Source: Fasciola hepatica (Eukaryota > Platyhelminthes > Trematoda > Plagiorchiida > Fasciolidae). From it: a DNA stretch of 64,000 nucleotides. Shown here piece after piece: positions 43,479 through 54,037 of the stretch (position 1 is the first letter of the stretch; every line of letters starts with the position of its first letter). The notes beneath the pieces were generated by a model. That model made no database searches. It worked only from the letters and a program-made list of their open reading frames with translations, and had not been told where the DNA came from. The position numbers and the translations under genes are program-made. The stretch covers positions 1,247,501 to 1,311,500 of the forward strand of contig CANUEZ040000210.1 of the NCBI GenBank assembly GCA_948099385.1. The letters are read 5' to 3'.

Positions 43479-45480
43479 TCACATCGAAACGTACCTCCAT
43501 TTTGATAAACAATGGACGCATATATAATCCTCCTGGTTGTTGTAGTTTGCGCACTGGTAGTGCGTCCATCGGTCACATGCACAGCATTGGACCCAGTTTG
43601 TATTCTCGTCTAGATCAACCGATGGGTCCTCCATGCGGCAAACGCTGCAGACGTCCTCTCTGACGAGTGAATCCGTCGCTTCCAGACGTCTTCTTTTTTC
43701 TTTGTTCTTGTACACGGCAGACGTCATGGTTCGGAATCCGCGGAACTGTACTAGTTGCATTTTTTCCCTTATAATTTCTATGTCGTTCTCATCGGTGTTC
43801 CTAATATTATTGGAAGCCTTCCGTTTTGAAGACGGAGGCTTCATCAACTTGTTTGACGTGCTGGGGACAGGTTGTGAAATTTGGGTTAGACGCAGTATCC
43901 TGCGTTCAGCGACGCGTTTGCCCACATACTGGGACGGTATATTGCCGTTTGACAAATCCACAGTGGTTCCGGAAGATCTATCGTAGCAACGAATGTCGAC
44001 GTCCCTACCAGAACCAATTAGGACAGCAAGATTTCCTAACTGCGGCAAAAGCTGCATGAACTTTCTGTACCCCAAACTGCCTAAAGCCGTGGCAGTATCC
44101 TTCAAAACGTCGTCGCATAACGCTAATTTCTTACTAGGGCTTATAGCGGGTGCTTTGTGAACCACTTTCGGCTCCATCGCCGGAGGCGGTATGCTTTACC
44201 ATGGGCCTTCATCCGGCAAAGCCCAACGACCCGCCGGTAGCCTATGGGTGTCGTAATTGATCACTTCGCATACCTTCAGGATATGCCCGCAGACGAGTAG
44301 CCACTGTTGGTTGGAGCTACACGAACACTGCGGGTTGGCACCCATTTTAACCCTAGCCGTGTGCGACCGACTGCAATGAACAACCCAGAAACCGTCCCCA
44401 GCACCGAATGCTGTGATCATATGCGTACGCATGTGCTCCTCAACGGCAGAACGCGCGTACGAACTAAGTCGACTAAGGAAACCTTTATACTTCTCCATCC
44501 CCTCACTAGCCTGAAAAGAACCCGCCATCAGCTTACACAGTCGACGGCGCCTGCCCCCGTCCAAATTTTCCGTCCGCTTTATAATACGAGCGAGCACATC
44601 AGCCAACGACAATCTCTTAGATAATCCCAGTTTCAAGTACCTATTTTCTATCTCAATACGCCCAGATTGACGACAGATCTAACGGCGTAACCTACCCACG
44701 TATTCTCAAACGGTAACCATGCCCGATCAAGATAGTGCTTCGCAGCTATACATCGACCAGCTATGGCCACCTTACACCTATCAAACTGCTCCTTTGTAGA
44801 TGAATAAACTAGGGATCTCATCCAACGATACAGAACCCGTTTGTCATTTAATGACAAACCACTGAACTGAAAACAACGCCGCCTCATGTCTTGCAGAACA
44901 TGGAACCGGCAAAAGACTACTGCGCAGTTAGGATAGTGCTCCCTGAAGGCATTGCACTGCGCCAAACCCCTATCTACGATTATCGTCTTAGCATTTAGAG
45001 AGCCGGGTAAGCGGTCCCTCACTTTCCTGATGGCAAGCTGATAACTTACGCCACTCTCGTTCGGGAGAATAGCATAAAAAATAGACCTACCTAACCCGCT
45101 TTCGTCTATAATCATTGCGTGCCACAAAACGTAGCCCTACAATTCAGCTGATGGGTCGCATCAGCCAACAAAACTTCGCCAAACTTATCCACCAACGGAA
45201 CAACCGTTCGTGGAATAAAAAATGCATATCGCACTAATGAGTCCCGGTACACTAGTCGGAGGAAACCTCTGCCACTAACTAACTGCTTCACCTGCAGCGC
45301 ATCTGTTCGGCTGTCCAAGTTGGCAGCCTTGATTATAATGGACTGCATGTCCGCAACGGTAAACAATCTGTTATACTTATCGTGAGCATAAGAACAAATT
45401 TCCTGCGAGTTGTGAAACGTCTTCATTAACTCGCCAATGTGAGACTCCTGATCAGGATTCAGACGTTTGTCTGCAGAGAC
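43479..45480 (-). pseudogene. Mutator-like (MULE) transposase with SWIM and PHD zinc fingers
   Basis: A DNA-transposon transposase read in four pieces on the minus strand. N-terminal: 'ICSYAHDKYNRLFTVADMQ' near 45,395. Core: 'GEVLLADATHQLNC' near 45,180-45,140 (first catalytic Asp) and 'IIVDRGLAQCNAFREHYPNC' near 44,985-44,930 (second Asp), then 'VVFCRFHVLQDMRRR'. Then 'NRYLKLGLSKRLSLADVLAR' near 44,645 and a SWIM finger 'CSCSSNQQWLLVCGH' near 44,330-44,285. The C-terminal extension ends in a PHD-type Cys4-His-Cys3 finger from 'CSVCRMEDP' to 'DYICVHC' near 43,640-43,500. Lesions: 1-nt shifts near 45,130 and 44,670 and a TAA near 44,196 between the SWIM and PHD parts. At 45,480 it joins BEL D pol. 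No terminal inverted repeat was found. Confidence 0.8.
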
Positions 45481-45486
45481 GGCCAA

Positions 45487-46360
45487 GTTTCCTAGCCGAA
45501 AACGATATGAAACCCCGACTATTGCTGTTGTCCAATCTGGGCCCTCTAGTATATCGTCGTTGAGTCACACCCCGACATTTCGCGGCACAGTCGAAAACCA
45601 CTCTAACCTTCCCCGGTTTCTTTGGGTTCACGACCGGGTGATGAGGTAAGTTCCACCTCAAGTTTGCGCTGATTACCGCTGTATCCACTCCTTCTATATA
45701 ACCCAAGTCTACGTCATGTTGCATGGCTCACGTGCATTTTATCCTCAATTGTGGTTCTCGATCTAGCCTGGTTTTGAGGAGGCATAATCTTTTCAGAGCC
45801 ATTTCTCGGCTGTTTGGCATAGGTTTCATGTTGGGTCTCCACTGGACAGGAACCTCGATACGATCTATTACATACTTGGCTTTCTCGGCTACCATTTTTT
45901 TCTCGTAAAGCGGCATTTCTATCAATGGCCAGGTCGGCGAATTCGGCGTTATACAACTGTTGGAATGCTTGTTCATGGTTCGCCTTTTCCACAGAAGTGC
46001 AGTTTATTTGGATTTGTTTGCTGCATCCTCCATCTGTACTACCCTATAAAGTCCAGCCGAATATTGTTCGTACTGCCTAGGGTGCTTTGCGGCTTCCTAT
46101 CCTTTGATCCAGGACCCAGTGTACTTCCGGTACATCAGGACCGATCGCCAGATCAATTTCGTTATTCCGCCACTCCTCGATCGTAACCCCGTCGAGATGC
46201 GGCCACTGAATCAGAATCGATTGCACTGACTGAGTTGCTCTCATCAGCACATCTTTTATGGTGAATGCTCCTAGAGTTTCTGCTCTACTGTTGTTGACCA
46301 AGTCGGCGAGGGTCTCGCGGTTCCTGTTATCGATGCGGCAACCGTCGCGAGAACAATTTT
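45487..46360 (-). pseudogene. BEL element D, protease end and RT start
   Basis: A minus-strand BEL pol fragment. It holds the end of the protease domain ('LIQWPHLDGVTIEEWRNNEI', 'DVPEVHWVLDQRIGSRKAP'). The junction block has two TAG codons (46,079-46,077 and 46,046-46,044) on either side of 'AVRTIFGWTL'. RT start follows: 'QLYNAEFADLAI', 'VPVQWRPNMKP', then 'WNLPHHPVVNPKKPGKVRVV' near 45,650-45,590 and 'GPDWTT' text near 45,540. It ends at '..LAVSAD', fused to the MULE at about 45,480. On the right it abuts an oppositely oriented gypsy integrase at about 46,365. Extra frameshifts are present. Confidence 0.82.
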
Positions 46361-46367
46361 TGAGAAT

Positions 46368-46727
46368 TTGGTCTGCAATCGGGGGGCACTCGGGCAACTT
46401 CACTCAGACAGGGGGAGCAGCTTTGAAAACAGTACTGTCTATGAATTGGGCAAACTGCTGCAGGTTGATCAAACCAGGAAAACCGCATATACCCCGGAAG
46501 GGAGCGGATTGGTTGAACGGACGAACCGCACCGTAAAAAGGTTACTCAAGGCCTTCCTCGAAGAAACGAAACACTGGGAGCAAGCGTTGAAGCAAAGCAC
46601 TGTACATCGATCGACGGGACAGACACCGCGTCTCCTTTGGACGTGGAGGGAAATGCGCGTCCTTTGTGATCTACGAACACCCTACGTCAGGCGACTGCCT
46701 CAACCAGTAACGGACTACCTATTAGTA
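46368..46727 (+). pseudogene. Ty3/gypsy integrase core fragment
   Basis: The plus-strand frame reads 'QLHSDRGSSFENSTVYELGK' (second catalytic Asp), 'TAYTPEGSGLVERTNRTVKR' (the third catalytic residue, Glu, lies in the VERTN stretch or just upstream), and 'HRSTGQTP...REMRVLCDL'. This is the second half of a gypsy integrase core in one open frame, ending in a stop at 46,730. It differs in wording from the 8,283-9,018 fragment, so it comes from another gypsy family. Both ends abut BEL sequence. Confidence 0.78.
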
Positions 46728-46977
46728 TAACGGTTATTCCGACTGTGAGTAACGCGTAGCCAATTCAAATTGAATCCCAAAACCAGAACAAGACTGATTC
46801 GTAGTTTCTACGGTACTGGATTAACAAGCTGTGCGCATATAAATAAAAACAAATGTTGAAGTGTAGTGATTGATGCATGCTGTACTTGTTCGAGGGTCAA
46901 TCAGATAAAGAGCATGGTCTCAACAATACAGGTATGTGATAACGGCTAGAGAGGATTTCCACGCATATACGTTACAC
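46728..46977 (-). repeat. 3' LTR of BEL element E (possibly partial)
   Basis: Read on the plus strand, the segment shares the core 'taacgcgtagccaattc...tttctacggtactgg' with the other BEL LTRs and ends 'cgttaca', followed by a BEL-type purine tract (46,978-46,995, minus strand). The left edge is uncertain by about 15 bp because a terminal TG is not clear there. Confidence 0.6.
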
Positions 46978-47423
46978 CACCCACCAAATCCTCCCATGAG
47001 ACGGTCAACATCCAAGGAGTAAATAGGGGTACTGATTCGCCCTAACCTACCTATACCCTAAGTCAGTGCATACTTAGGTTGCTATGGGCTTCGTCTGTCG
47101 TTGGCCGGTCGCAGACTCGCTTGTAGGTTTTCTTGAGGTTATGCTCCATCTCTCGATGTCTTAGTTTTTCTTCTGGGGATGATACGACATTATCCGTATA
47201 CAAAAGAATCTTTCGATGGGATCAGAATGCGTAGACAGGTTACGGAATGTAGAGGAAGAAGGCTTCCCGAGTAAGAGTAAAGTACGTGATGAAATGGAGA
47301 CTGGGAATTCTCGATGGAGAATCGAGATGGCTACAGGGTACTCGAATATCAGAGGCTCAACGTGTGGTGTTATCACATTAGAAGTATGATGGACTCAAAA
47401 CTTACATCCACTTGAACACAGGT
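46978..47423 (-). other. Probable 3' UTR of BEL element E, left part
   Basis: Starts with the purine tract (complement of ccacccaccaaatcctccc) and ends in the TSD copy caggt (47,419-47,423). It contains no coding similarity. It is inferred to continue at 54,757 beyond inserted element C. Confidence 0.45.
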
Positions 47424-48137
47424 TGTAACGACCAAAACGCTCAAGTCCTGGTCCGGGTGAAGCCTGACCAACGATTCAGTTATCGATTCACCGAATAATA
47501 AGCTTCACTCGTTCTGGATAGCACCTTGGAGCCTCAAGGCAACGCGTAGCCCAAATCGATGCAGAACCGAAATCAAGAACACGATTGCTCTGCAAATTCT
47601 ACGGTACTATTAGCGAGTAAAAATATAAGTACAAACATGATCATACCTTTGACAGTGAGCCTCAGTCACTATCCAGCCAAAAAGATAATCAAAAATAGGA
47701 CGAATTCTGTAAAAAGAGGAATAGTTGGCCAAAAAGAGTAAATAATAAATACCTGTCCTGATGTCCAAACAAATAGAACAAGTTCTCCACGCTTAATCAG
47801 GCCCAAAGAACAATTTCCCGAGCGTGGCAGCCAAAAATCAACGTAAACGAGCTGAACGTCTACGGTCAGTCGACGTGAGCGAGAAAGCGAAACCGAGGAG
47901 TAATAAAACAAACTGTGTTGAACCAGTGCATCTCACTACCGTACCAACTGTCCTCAAAGTAATCTCAATAAGAAAGCACAACCATAAAAAGAAAAAGTAA
48001 GTGCACCAAGCGTAGAATAATTGTCGACCACAAAACAGTGTCAGCGTGAAGTGGGTTAGAGAAGGCGGTCCAAAATCGGTCATAGAGTACAGGAATGTGA
48101 GCAGAAGAGGAATTTTCCAATCAACATGGACATTACA
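47424..48137 (-). repeat. 3' LTR of BEL element C
   Basis: 714-bp partner of 54,038-54,751. On the minus strand the purine tract GGAATTTCGGCGGCCGG (about 48,154-48,138) precedes it. Confidence 0.9.
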
Positions 48138-48334
48138 CCGGCCGCCGAAATTCCTCCCGTTCGTTCACGGCAGTTTCAGACAGTAATCGGTTCTGGCTCC
48201 CCCTTCCTACTTACGCTCCCGAGACACCGGAGTTCACAGGACTTACAGCAGTACGCCTGCTACCTCCCTTTCCTTGGGGTATAAGAGGACTTACAGCAGT
48301 ACGCCTGCATACCCCCTAGCCTACGACCCCGCTT

Positions 48335-49480
48335 CTAGTCGGCACCTCCTAACAAGCAAATTTTTCTTACGTCTCTCCGTTGCTTTCCTTCGCTAGTGCG
48401 GACCACGGCCGTCCGTACGAGTCCATCTGCATCAACTTCTACGTCCTCAATCATCCCCATGAGCCACTTGTCTCTCGCAAAGTTCTTTGAAGCAACAAGC
48501 ACGATGTCCCCGTTTCTAAGATTTCTATGTTTTGAAAGCCATTTCTGTCTGGCCTGCAGAGTCGGGACATATTCTCTCGCCCATCGGCGCCAAAAGTTAT
48601 TCGCAAAGTGGTTGACCTGCTTCCAACGTCTACAATAGTGTTCTCTCATATTAGCATTATCTAATATACCGCAATTGCCCCTCAGCAGTTGTAGACTGCT
48701 CGGAGTCAGAGCCAATCTGCCCTGGTCATCGGACAGAAGTGGGACTATCGGTCGATTATTCAATATCCTCTCGACTTCAACAAAGCAAGTATGTAACGTC
48801 TCCTCACTCATCATCTGTTCCTTCGAAAGCACTGATAGCAACCTGCGTACCGAACGGATCATTCTCTCCCATACGCCCCCTCGGTGACTCGAAGCTGGGG
48901 GGTTGAAGTGCCAACTTATACCCTGATCGGCTAGGTGATCGCTAATGCGCCGTCTATCCCAACGCTTCAACTGACCTTTGAGCTCGGTAACGAAATTAGA
49001 TCCGTTGTTGCTATAGATTTCCGTCGGTGTTTTACGTCTACCAACAAAACGGACGAGTGACATAATGAACGAGTCAGTGCTTAAGCTGGCTGTCATTTCC
49101 AAATGCGTAGCTCGAGTTTGTAGACAAGAGAATAGACAGCCGTATCTTTTTTCCGACCCTCGAACCCTACGAACAAGGATTGGACCAAAGTAATCTATTC
49201 CGACAGAACTGAAGCAATACCGCCACCATTCCACACGACAGGGAGGAAGAGGAGCCATCAACTGCTGACGGGCGACGGCTGCCAGCCTACGACAAGTGAA
49301 ACATCGTCCTATTACCCGTTTGACCGCGCCGATTCCATTGATAATCCATTATCTCTCGCGGATTGCGGCAAGCACTTGCGCGGTGCCACTATGTCCTTCT
49401 CTACTATGGTAGTGGCGGATAATGAGTTCTCTCACCGGGTGCCTGTTCGGAAAAATAACTGGGTCTTTAAAGGCACTTGG
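48335..49480 (-). pseudogene. BEL element C integrase with Asp-to-Asn change
   Basis: The zinc-binding part ('EGHSGT', 'CFTCRRLAA') lies at about 49,440-49,270. A 308-aa frame follows (49,261-48,335) with 'GIDYFGPIL' (first Asp), 'IYSNNGSNFV', where elements A and B have Asp in 'SDNG' but this copy has Asn, 'SSHRGGVWERMI' (Glu), and a DUF5641-type end. Loss of the second catalytic Asp should abolish strand transfer. A stop or frame change separates the zinc-binding part from the core. Confidence 0.85.
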
Positions 49481-49857
49481 TGTAACGAACGTTTGAGCAA
49501 TGCGTAGCCAAATTCGCAACGGATCCCGAATTCAGAAGGCGATTATCCGTGATATTCTACGATACTAGATTATTACAATAAACAATGACATAAACAATAT
49601 ACAAACCTCAATAATACGATCACAAGGACTCAACAACGAGAAACCGAATAGCAGCGTGTGAACAGACAGCACGTGCGTCACGCAGGTCCTGAACAAGGAT
49701 GTGCCAAAATAGCGCTCTGGGCGCGAACAAACAACAATTGGTCCAGAAAAACAACCAGTTCTTAAAGACAAGTCAATAGTGTATGAAAATGAGTGATGTT
49801 GGGAAAAACACTGAATCGCGAGGGAAAAAGGGGGATTTTCCACGACCGGCTGTTACA
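49481..49857 (-). repeat. Solo LTR, BEL family A, inside element C
   Basis: 377 bp, the reverse complement of the A LTRs, flanked by a perfect 5-bp duplication cttgg (49,476-49,480 and 49,858-49,862). Element C pol reading continues on both sides. It was inserted after C and then reduced to a solo LTR by LTR-LTR recombination. Confidence 0.93.
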
Positions 49858-49862
49858 CTTGG

Positions 49863-52104
49863 ATATTCAGCATAATTTAGTCGTCCGCCAACACAAAAGA
49901 TTTCCCAATACAATCGGGCATAGCTTTTTTAGGGAACCCAAGGCACCCTTGTATAGCTCATCTGTAAGTGGTTCTCGCTGTAAAAACTCTCCAAATGAAT
50001 CCCCCTGATTTATTGTTATCACTCTGAACCTGGCCCTCTCTATGTCTTCGGCCGAAAGGCTGCCCACGTTCAGCAAATCCTCGCTCCTTGAGAACATAAC
50101 TTGAATACAGGAAGTAAACCGGATGAGCCAAGCAACAGCCTTTAAGAGCTTGGACCAATCAGAGTATCGAGAAAACATGAGGGTGACGTCAGTGTGCAGG
50201 TTGGCCGTATTCACCAAAGCCTGCCCTTTCTTAGTCTCCACACCATCCGGTGGGACAGACAATACCAATTCTGGTTGATTATAGTCGTTTAGGGGCGAGG
50301 GACCTCTCAACCATATCCTCAGTTCCTCTTCGGTGGAAATTCCTCTTGAGGCTAGATCAGCAATATTATCTTCCGATCGCACGTGCCGCCATTGGGAAAC
50401 GTTAGTATACTGATGAATACTTGCTAATCGATTAGCGACGAAGGTACTGTGAAGCGTACCGGTGTTCTCTGTGCAGTACCTGACGATCGTCGAGTCTGTC
50501 CAAAAATACGCTCCGTCAAAACAATCTGGCAAGTTTCGTTTTAACATCTCACTCGATCGAACACCTAAGGCGACTGCCGCCAACTCAAGCCTCGGGATAG
50601 TAACAGTTTTGATAGGTGCTACTCGCGATTTACTACATAGAAGCACATAGTATGGGGCTCCGTCCACGGGAATTCTCCTCGCGTATGCCACTGCACCGTA
50701 TCCGGTTTCTGAAGCATCGCAGAATATATGCAACTCAGTGCATCCTATTCCTTTTTGGGTCTCTTTAATTATGCTCCTCGGTACTCTTATTTTACCGACG
50801 TGGTTCATAAATGATACCCAATTATTCCACAACACCGTATCTGCTGTACTGAGTGGGCTATCCCAACCTAATTTCGTCCTGCACAACCTCTGCAACCACT
50901 ACTTAGCCGGAAGACATGACGGAGCCACTAGCCCAAGTGGGTCAAACAGGGAACTGACGTTCGACAGTATGCCTCTCCTTGTCAAAGGCCTATCAAGCAA
51001 CTGGAACTGAAAGGTGAATTCGTCCGTGACTGTATCCCACTGAACACCCAGTGCTCTCTGGCCGGTGTCGTTCTGTTGAGGTAGCCGAACGGAACTGGCA
51101 TTTAAATCCGGGTCTGGAGATAAGGCCATAAACTTCCGTGAATTGGATACCCATTTCCTCAGCTTGAAACCAGCGTGCATCAATAACGCAGTTATCCCTG
51201 TCGCAAAAGCAGTAGCCTCAGCACTAGTTTTAAAGGATGCAGGGCAATCATCGACATAAAAACTGCGTTCTACGGCTTGCAAGACCGATGGTTCATAACC
51301 TACCCCAAAATCCCTCGCAGCTCGGCATAACGCGAAGTTGGCGCAGGAGGGTGAGGAAGTAGCCCCAAAGGGATGGGCCGTCATCTGATATTCTTCCGGC
51401 ACCAGTGACAGGTCTCCTTGTGGCCACCATAGGAACCGCAAGGCACTCCTGTCACTTTTGGACACCTTTACTCGCATGAACATTTCTTCTATGTCCGCTG
51501 AAACGGCCATCTTTTCCTTGCGGAATCGCAAAAGTATGCCCACAAGTTCAGCAGTAGTATCAGGGTCTTGATAAAGCATGTCATTTAGCGACCGCCCCTT
51601 ATGTTTGCCCGCGCAATCCAAGACAATACGCAACTTCTCAGGCTTCTTTGGGTTTAGGACAGCGTGGTGCAGTAAGTACCACCGAGGTCTGTAGTCACAG
51701 CTCATTTGATGCAACGGTACCTTTATCGTGTCTCCCTTGGCTATGGTTTGATCCATCGCTTTGGTATATCTGATCCACAGGTTTTTTTCGTTTGTCAGGC
51801 GACGTTTCAAACTGTGCAACCTCGTTCGTGCAGACTCCAGGTTCCCGAGCCCTGTCGCTACACCCTTCCTCCATGGCAGAGGAACCATGAAGTGTCCGTG
51901 TATATGCCGCGTGTCGGACTCGACGTATTTTATGACTTGAGCGTCCTCTATGGAAACACTCTTGTCCAGTAGCTGCACGTCCCCAAACTCCGCATCGTAC
52001 ATTCTTTGTATTTCTTCTATGGGTGATGATTCGCTTTGAGTCACCCAGTTCACCGATAAGGACTGATGCCTTTTGAAGGTGGTCGGACCAAATACCACCC
52101 AGCC
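49863..52104 (-). pseudogene. BEL element C RT and RNase H
   Basis: In phase with the protease piece but separated from it by TAG at 52,107-52,105. RT: 'WYLLHHAVLNPKKPEKLRIV' near 51,680-51,620, 'SFYVDDCPASFK' (YVDD box) near 51,270, and 'RRGILSNVSSLFDPLGLVAP'. An in-frame TAG at about 50,898-50,896 then splits it. RNase H / A17: 'LHIFCDASETGYGAVAYARR' near 50,730-50,670, 'VTIPRLELAAVALGVRSSE', 'FWTDSTIVRYC'. It ends at the A solo LTR. The two in-frame stops are the main lesions, and catalytic motifs are kept. Confidence 0.88.
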
Positions 52105-52590
52105 CTACAGTGTGCGGACTGCATAGGGATGTTTACGACCGCCTAGTCTCTGGTCTAAAACCCAATGAGCCTCGGGTACGTCACATCCGATAAGCAATAG
52201 CACTTCCTCATTTACGGTTTCTATGGGCAGGTCCTCCAAGTGAGGCCACTTCCTATACTCATCATCGGAACTGGGCTTGGGCACGGGCAGTGACTCAACA
52301 ACAACAACTTGCTCTATGCTGATTGAATCGGTGCCATTCAGTGCGATCAATTCGAACGCGTCACTGACCGCATTAGCTGTTTTGGATCCCCCCAGAGTCT
52401 TAATTGTCAACTGGCTGTTTCGAAAACCTAAACCCAGCCGTTTGTATGACCTCGGCCCGAATGAGGGTAGTGTCGGATCCATTGTCGAGGAAGGCATATC
52501 CAACAACCGCCTTTTCTCCGGCCTTAATTCTCACCGGCAGTAGTCCAAGGTGTATGCCATTATGCTGCATCTTGGTTACTCCGCAGTGAT
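52105..52590 (-). pseudogene. BEL element C aspartic protease (DUF1758), altered active site
   Basis: The minus strand reads 'AFLDNGSDTTLIRA' near 52,490-52,450: the retropepsin motif Asp-Ser-Gly is Asp-Asn-Gly. A frameshift near 52,415 follows, then 'SQLTIKTLGGSKTANAVSDA', 'KWPHLEDLP', 'DVPEAHWVLDQRLGGRKHPY' and 'AVRTL' ending at TAG (52,107-52,105). The RT part continues in the same phase as 'GWVVFGP'. Confidence 0.82.
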
Positions 52591-54012
52591 TTTAGCTCAC
52601 TGCCTTGGGTGGTACAGGGCGCTGTGGTATAGTCCTATGGAGTAGTTGATGATGCCTACCGCCACAGCCTTCAATAGTGCAGACGGTTTTTGACCTGCAG
52701 TCACCCGCTCTATGGCTTCTTTTCAGACAAATGAAGCACAACCCTTTTTACGGGCTTCTGCCCATCTCGCAGGTACGTCTAACGCCAAAACCTTTTGGCA
52801 CAGCGTTATTGAGTGGTTCCCATCACATTTCGGGCAGGTCTGAGGTCGCTCTTTTTCCTGCTGCACTGTGCTTATGGACCAACTAGATCCAGATTGACGT
52901 GGACCTGGGTTGCGATTGGCTTGAATCACCCGACCAGTGGTCTTGGTTCGGCTTGCTAGTTGTCCGAAGCAACTACGGGCGATCCTGGCCGTGGTGGACA
53001 CGAATTCCGTAAGCTCACTAAACGTTGGTTCCCGACCGGTTTGCGTTAACCGATCGACTCGCTCAGCCCATTTATTCTGTAGGGAGTATGGAAGACCACT
53101 AACTACACGTTCCAGGGTGGCCAGCGAGTTCAGATCGGATGTATAATTCATCTGCTCGAGAGCAATCATGCAGCTCTCCATTCTAACGGCTAGCGTCGAT
53201 AGTGCTTCCGAGTCCAAGCTGCTAGTGTTCAGTCCTTTCATTAGGCCCTCTAGGAGTGATCGCGTTACCTCGCGCGGGCGGCCAAATAATTCCTTTAGTA
53301 TCTCAAAAGCTCTACGATATCCTTCGCTGGGAGGAAGCATCACACATTCCTAGATTGCCACCAGTGCCTTACCCTTACAGTAATGAAGCAAGTACATCAG
53401 GCGTTGGCCGTCATCCAAGATTTTCGAGGTGACATACACATGAAACTATCGATGAACTTCCAGTACATTTCTGGCCGACCGTCGAACGAAAACAATTCTA
53501 TTTTTGGTAAGTCAATCACACCCAAAAAGTGAGAAGCCGCATTCCATAACTTATGATTAGGGTCCTGCTTACCGGCTTTTTCGTCTCCCTGAAAAGCAGT
53601 ATCTATGAACTCATCACAAATCGACCTGGTGTGCACCTGAACGTACTCACGCACTCTTTTATCACAGTCGATTGAGTCCGAGGATCGCACAGACGCACTT
53701 CTGCCTAACCTTTCTGAGAGTTCGGTGATCTTCAAATCTTGCTTAACACTTAGAAACTCTTTTTCTGGCTTTCTTCAAAGGCCTTCAAATCCTGTGCTAG
53801 TTTCTCTTTAAGGTGGCGTTTCCTAAGTTTGACAAGCAACAAATTCGACTTAGAACAACGACTATGCCGACGAGAGCCTGTACCCTGGAGCCATGAACAG
53901 AAAAACTATCAGGAGGGACTTGCCGGGTTCCAGCGATGATTTGATCCGATCCGACCCCATTGTCAGATTCGTTGAGTCCAGTGGTCACCTTATTGCTCCT
54001 TGTAGTTCGCAT
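52591..54012 (-). pseudogene. BEL element C Gag
   Basis: The start ATG at 54,012 (26 bp inside the 5' LTR) begins 'MRTTRSNKVTTGLNESDNGV'; phase is lost near 53,870. Readable pieces: 'VIDLPKIELFSFDGRPEMYW' (DUF1759 start) near 53,525-53,470, then 'PSEGYRRAFEILKELFGRPR' near 53,335-53,275, 'RIARSCFGQLASRTK', and a Cys/His knuckle 'CPKCDGNHSITLCQ' near 52,840-52,800 followed by 'KKGCASFV', where a second knuckle begins. Several frameshifts and stops. Confidence 0.82.
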
Positions 54013-54019
54013 CGTTCCA
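54010..54019 (-). promoter_or_regulatory. Candidate primer-binding site of BEL element C
   Basis: TGGAACGATG starts 18 nt inside the 5' LTR, the same distance as in element A. Its last three bases are the Gag start codon. Confidence 0.5.
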
Positions 54020-54037
54020 GAGACAGTGTCAAAGTAC

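Noticed and set aside
43479..44177. A host PHD-finger protein of 232 aa
   Set aside because: It is in phase with the upstream MULE frame, separated by one TAA, and lies where a transposase C-terminus should be.
49565..49843. 92-aa frame 'MENPPFSLAIQCFSQHHSFP' recurring at 15.9, 18.0, 30.8 and 49.7 kb
   Set aside because: It recurs only because it is inside the A-family LTR. Copies differ by silent and non-silent changes alike, and there is no sign it is translated.
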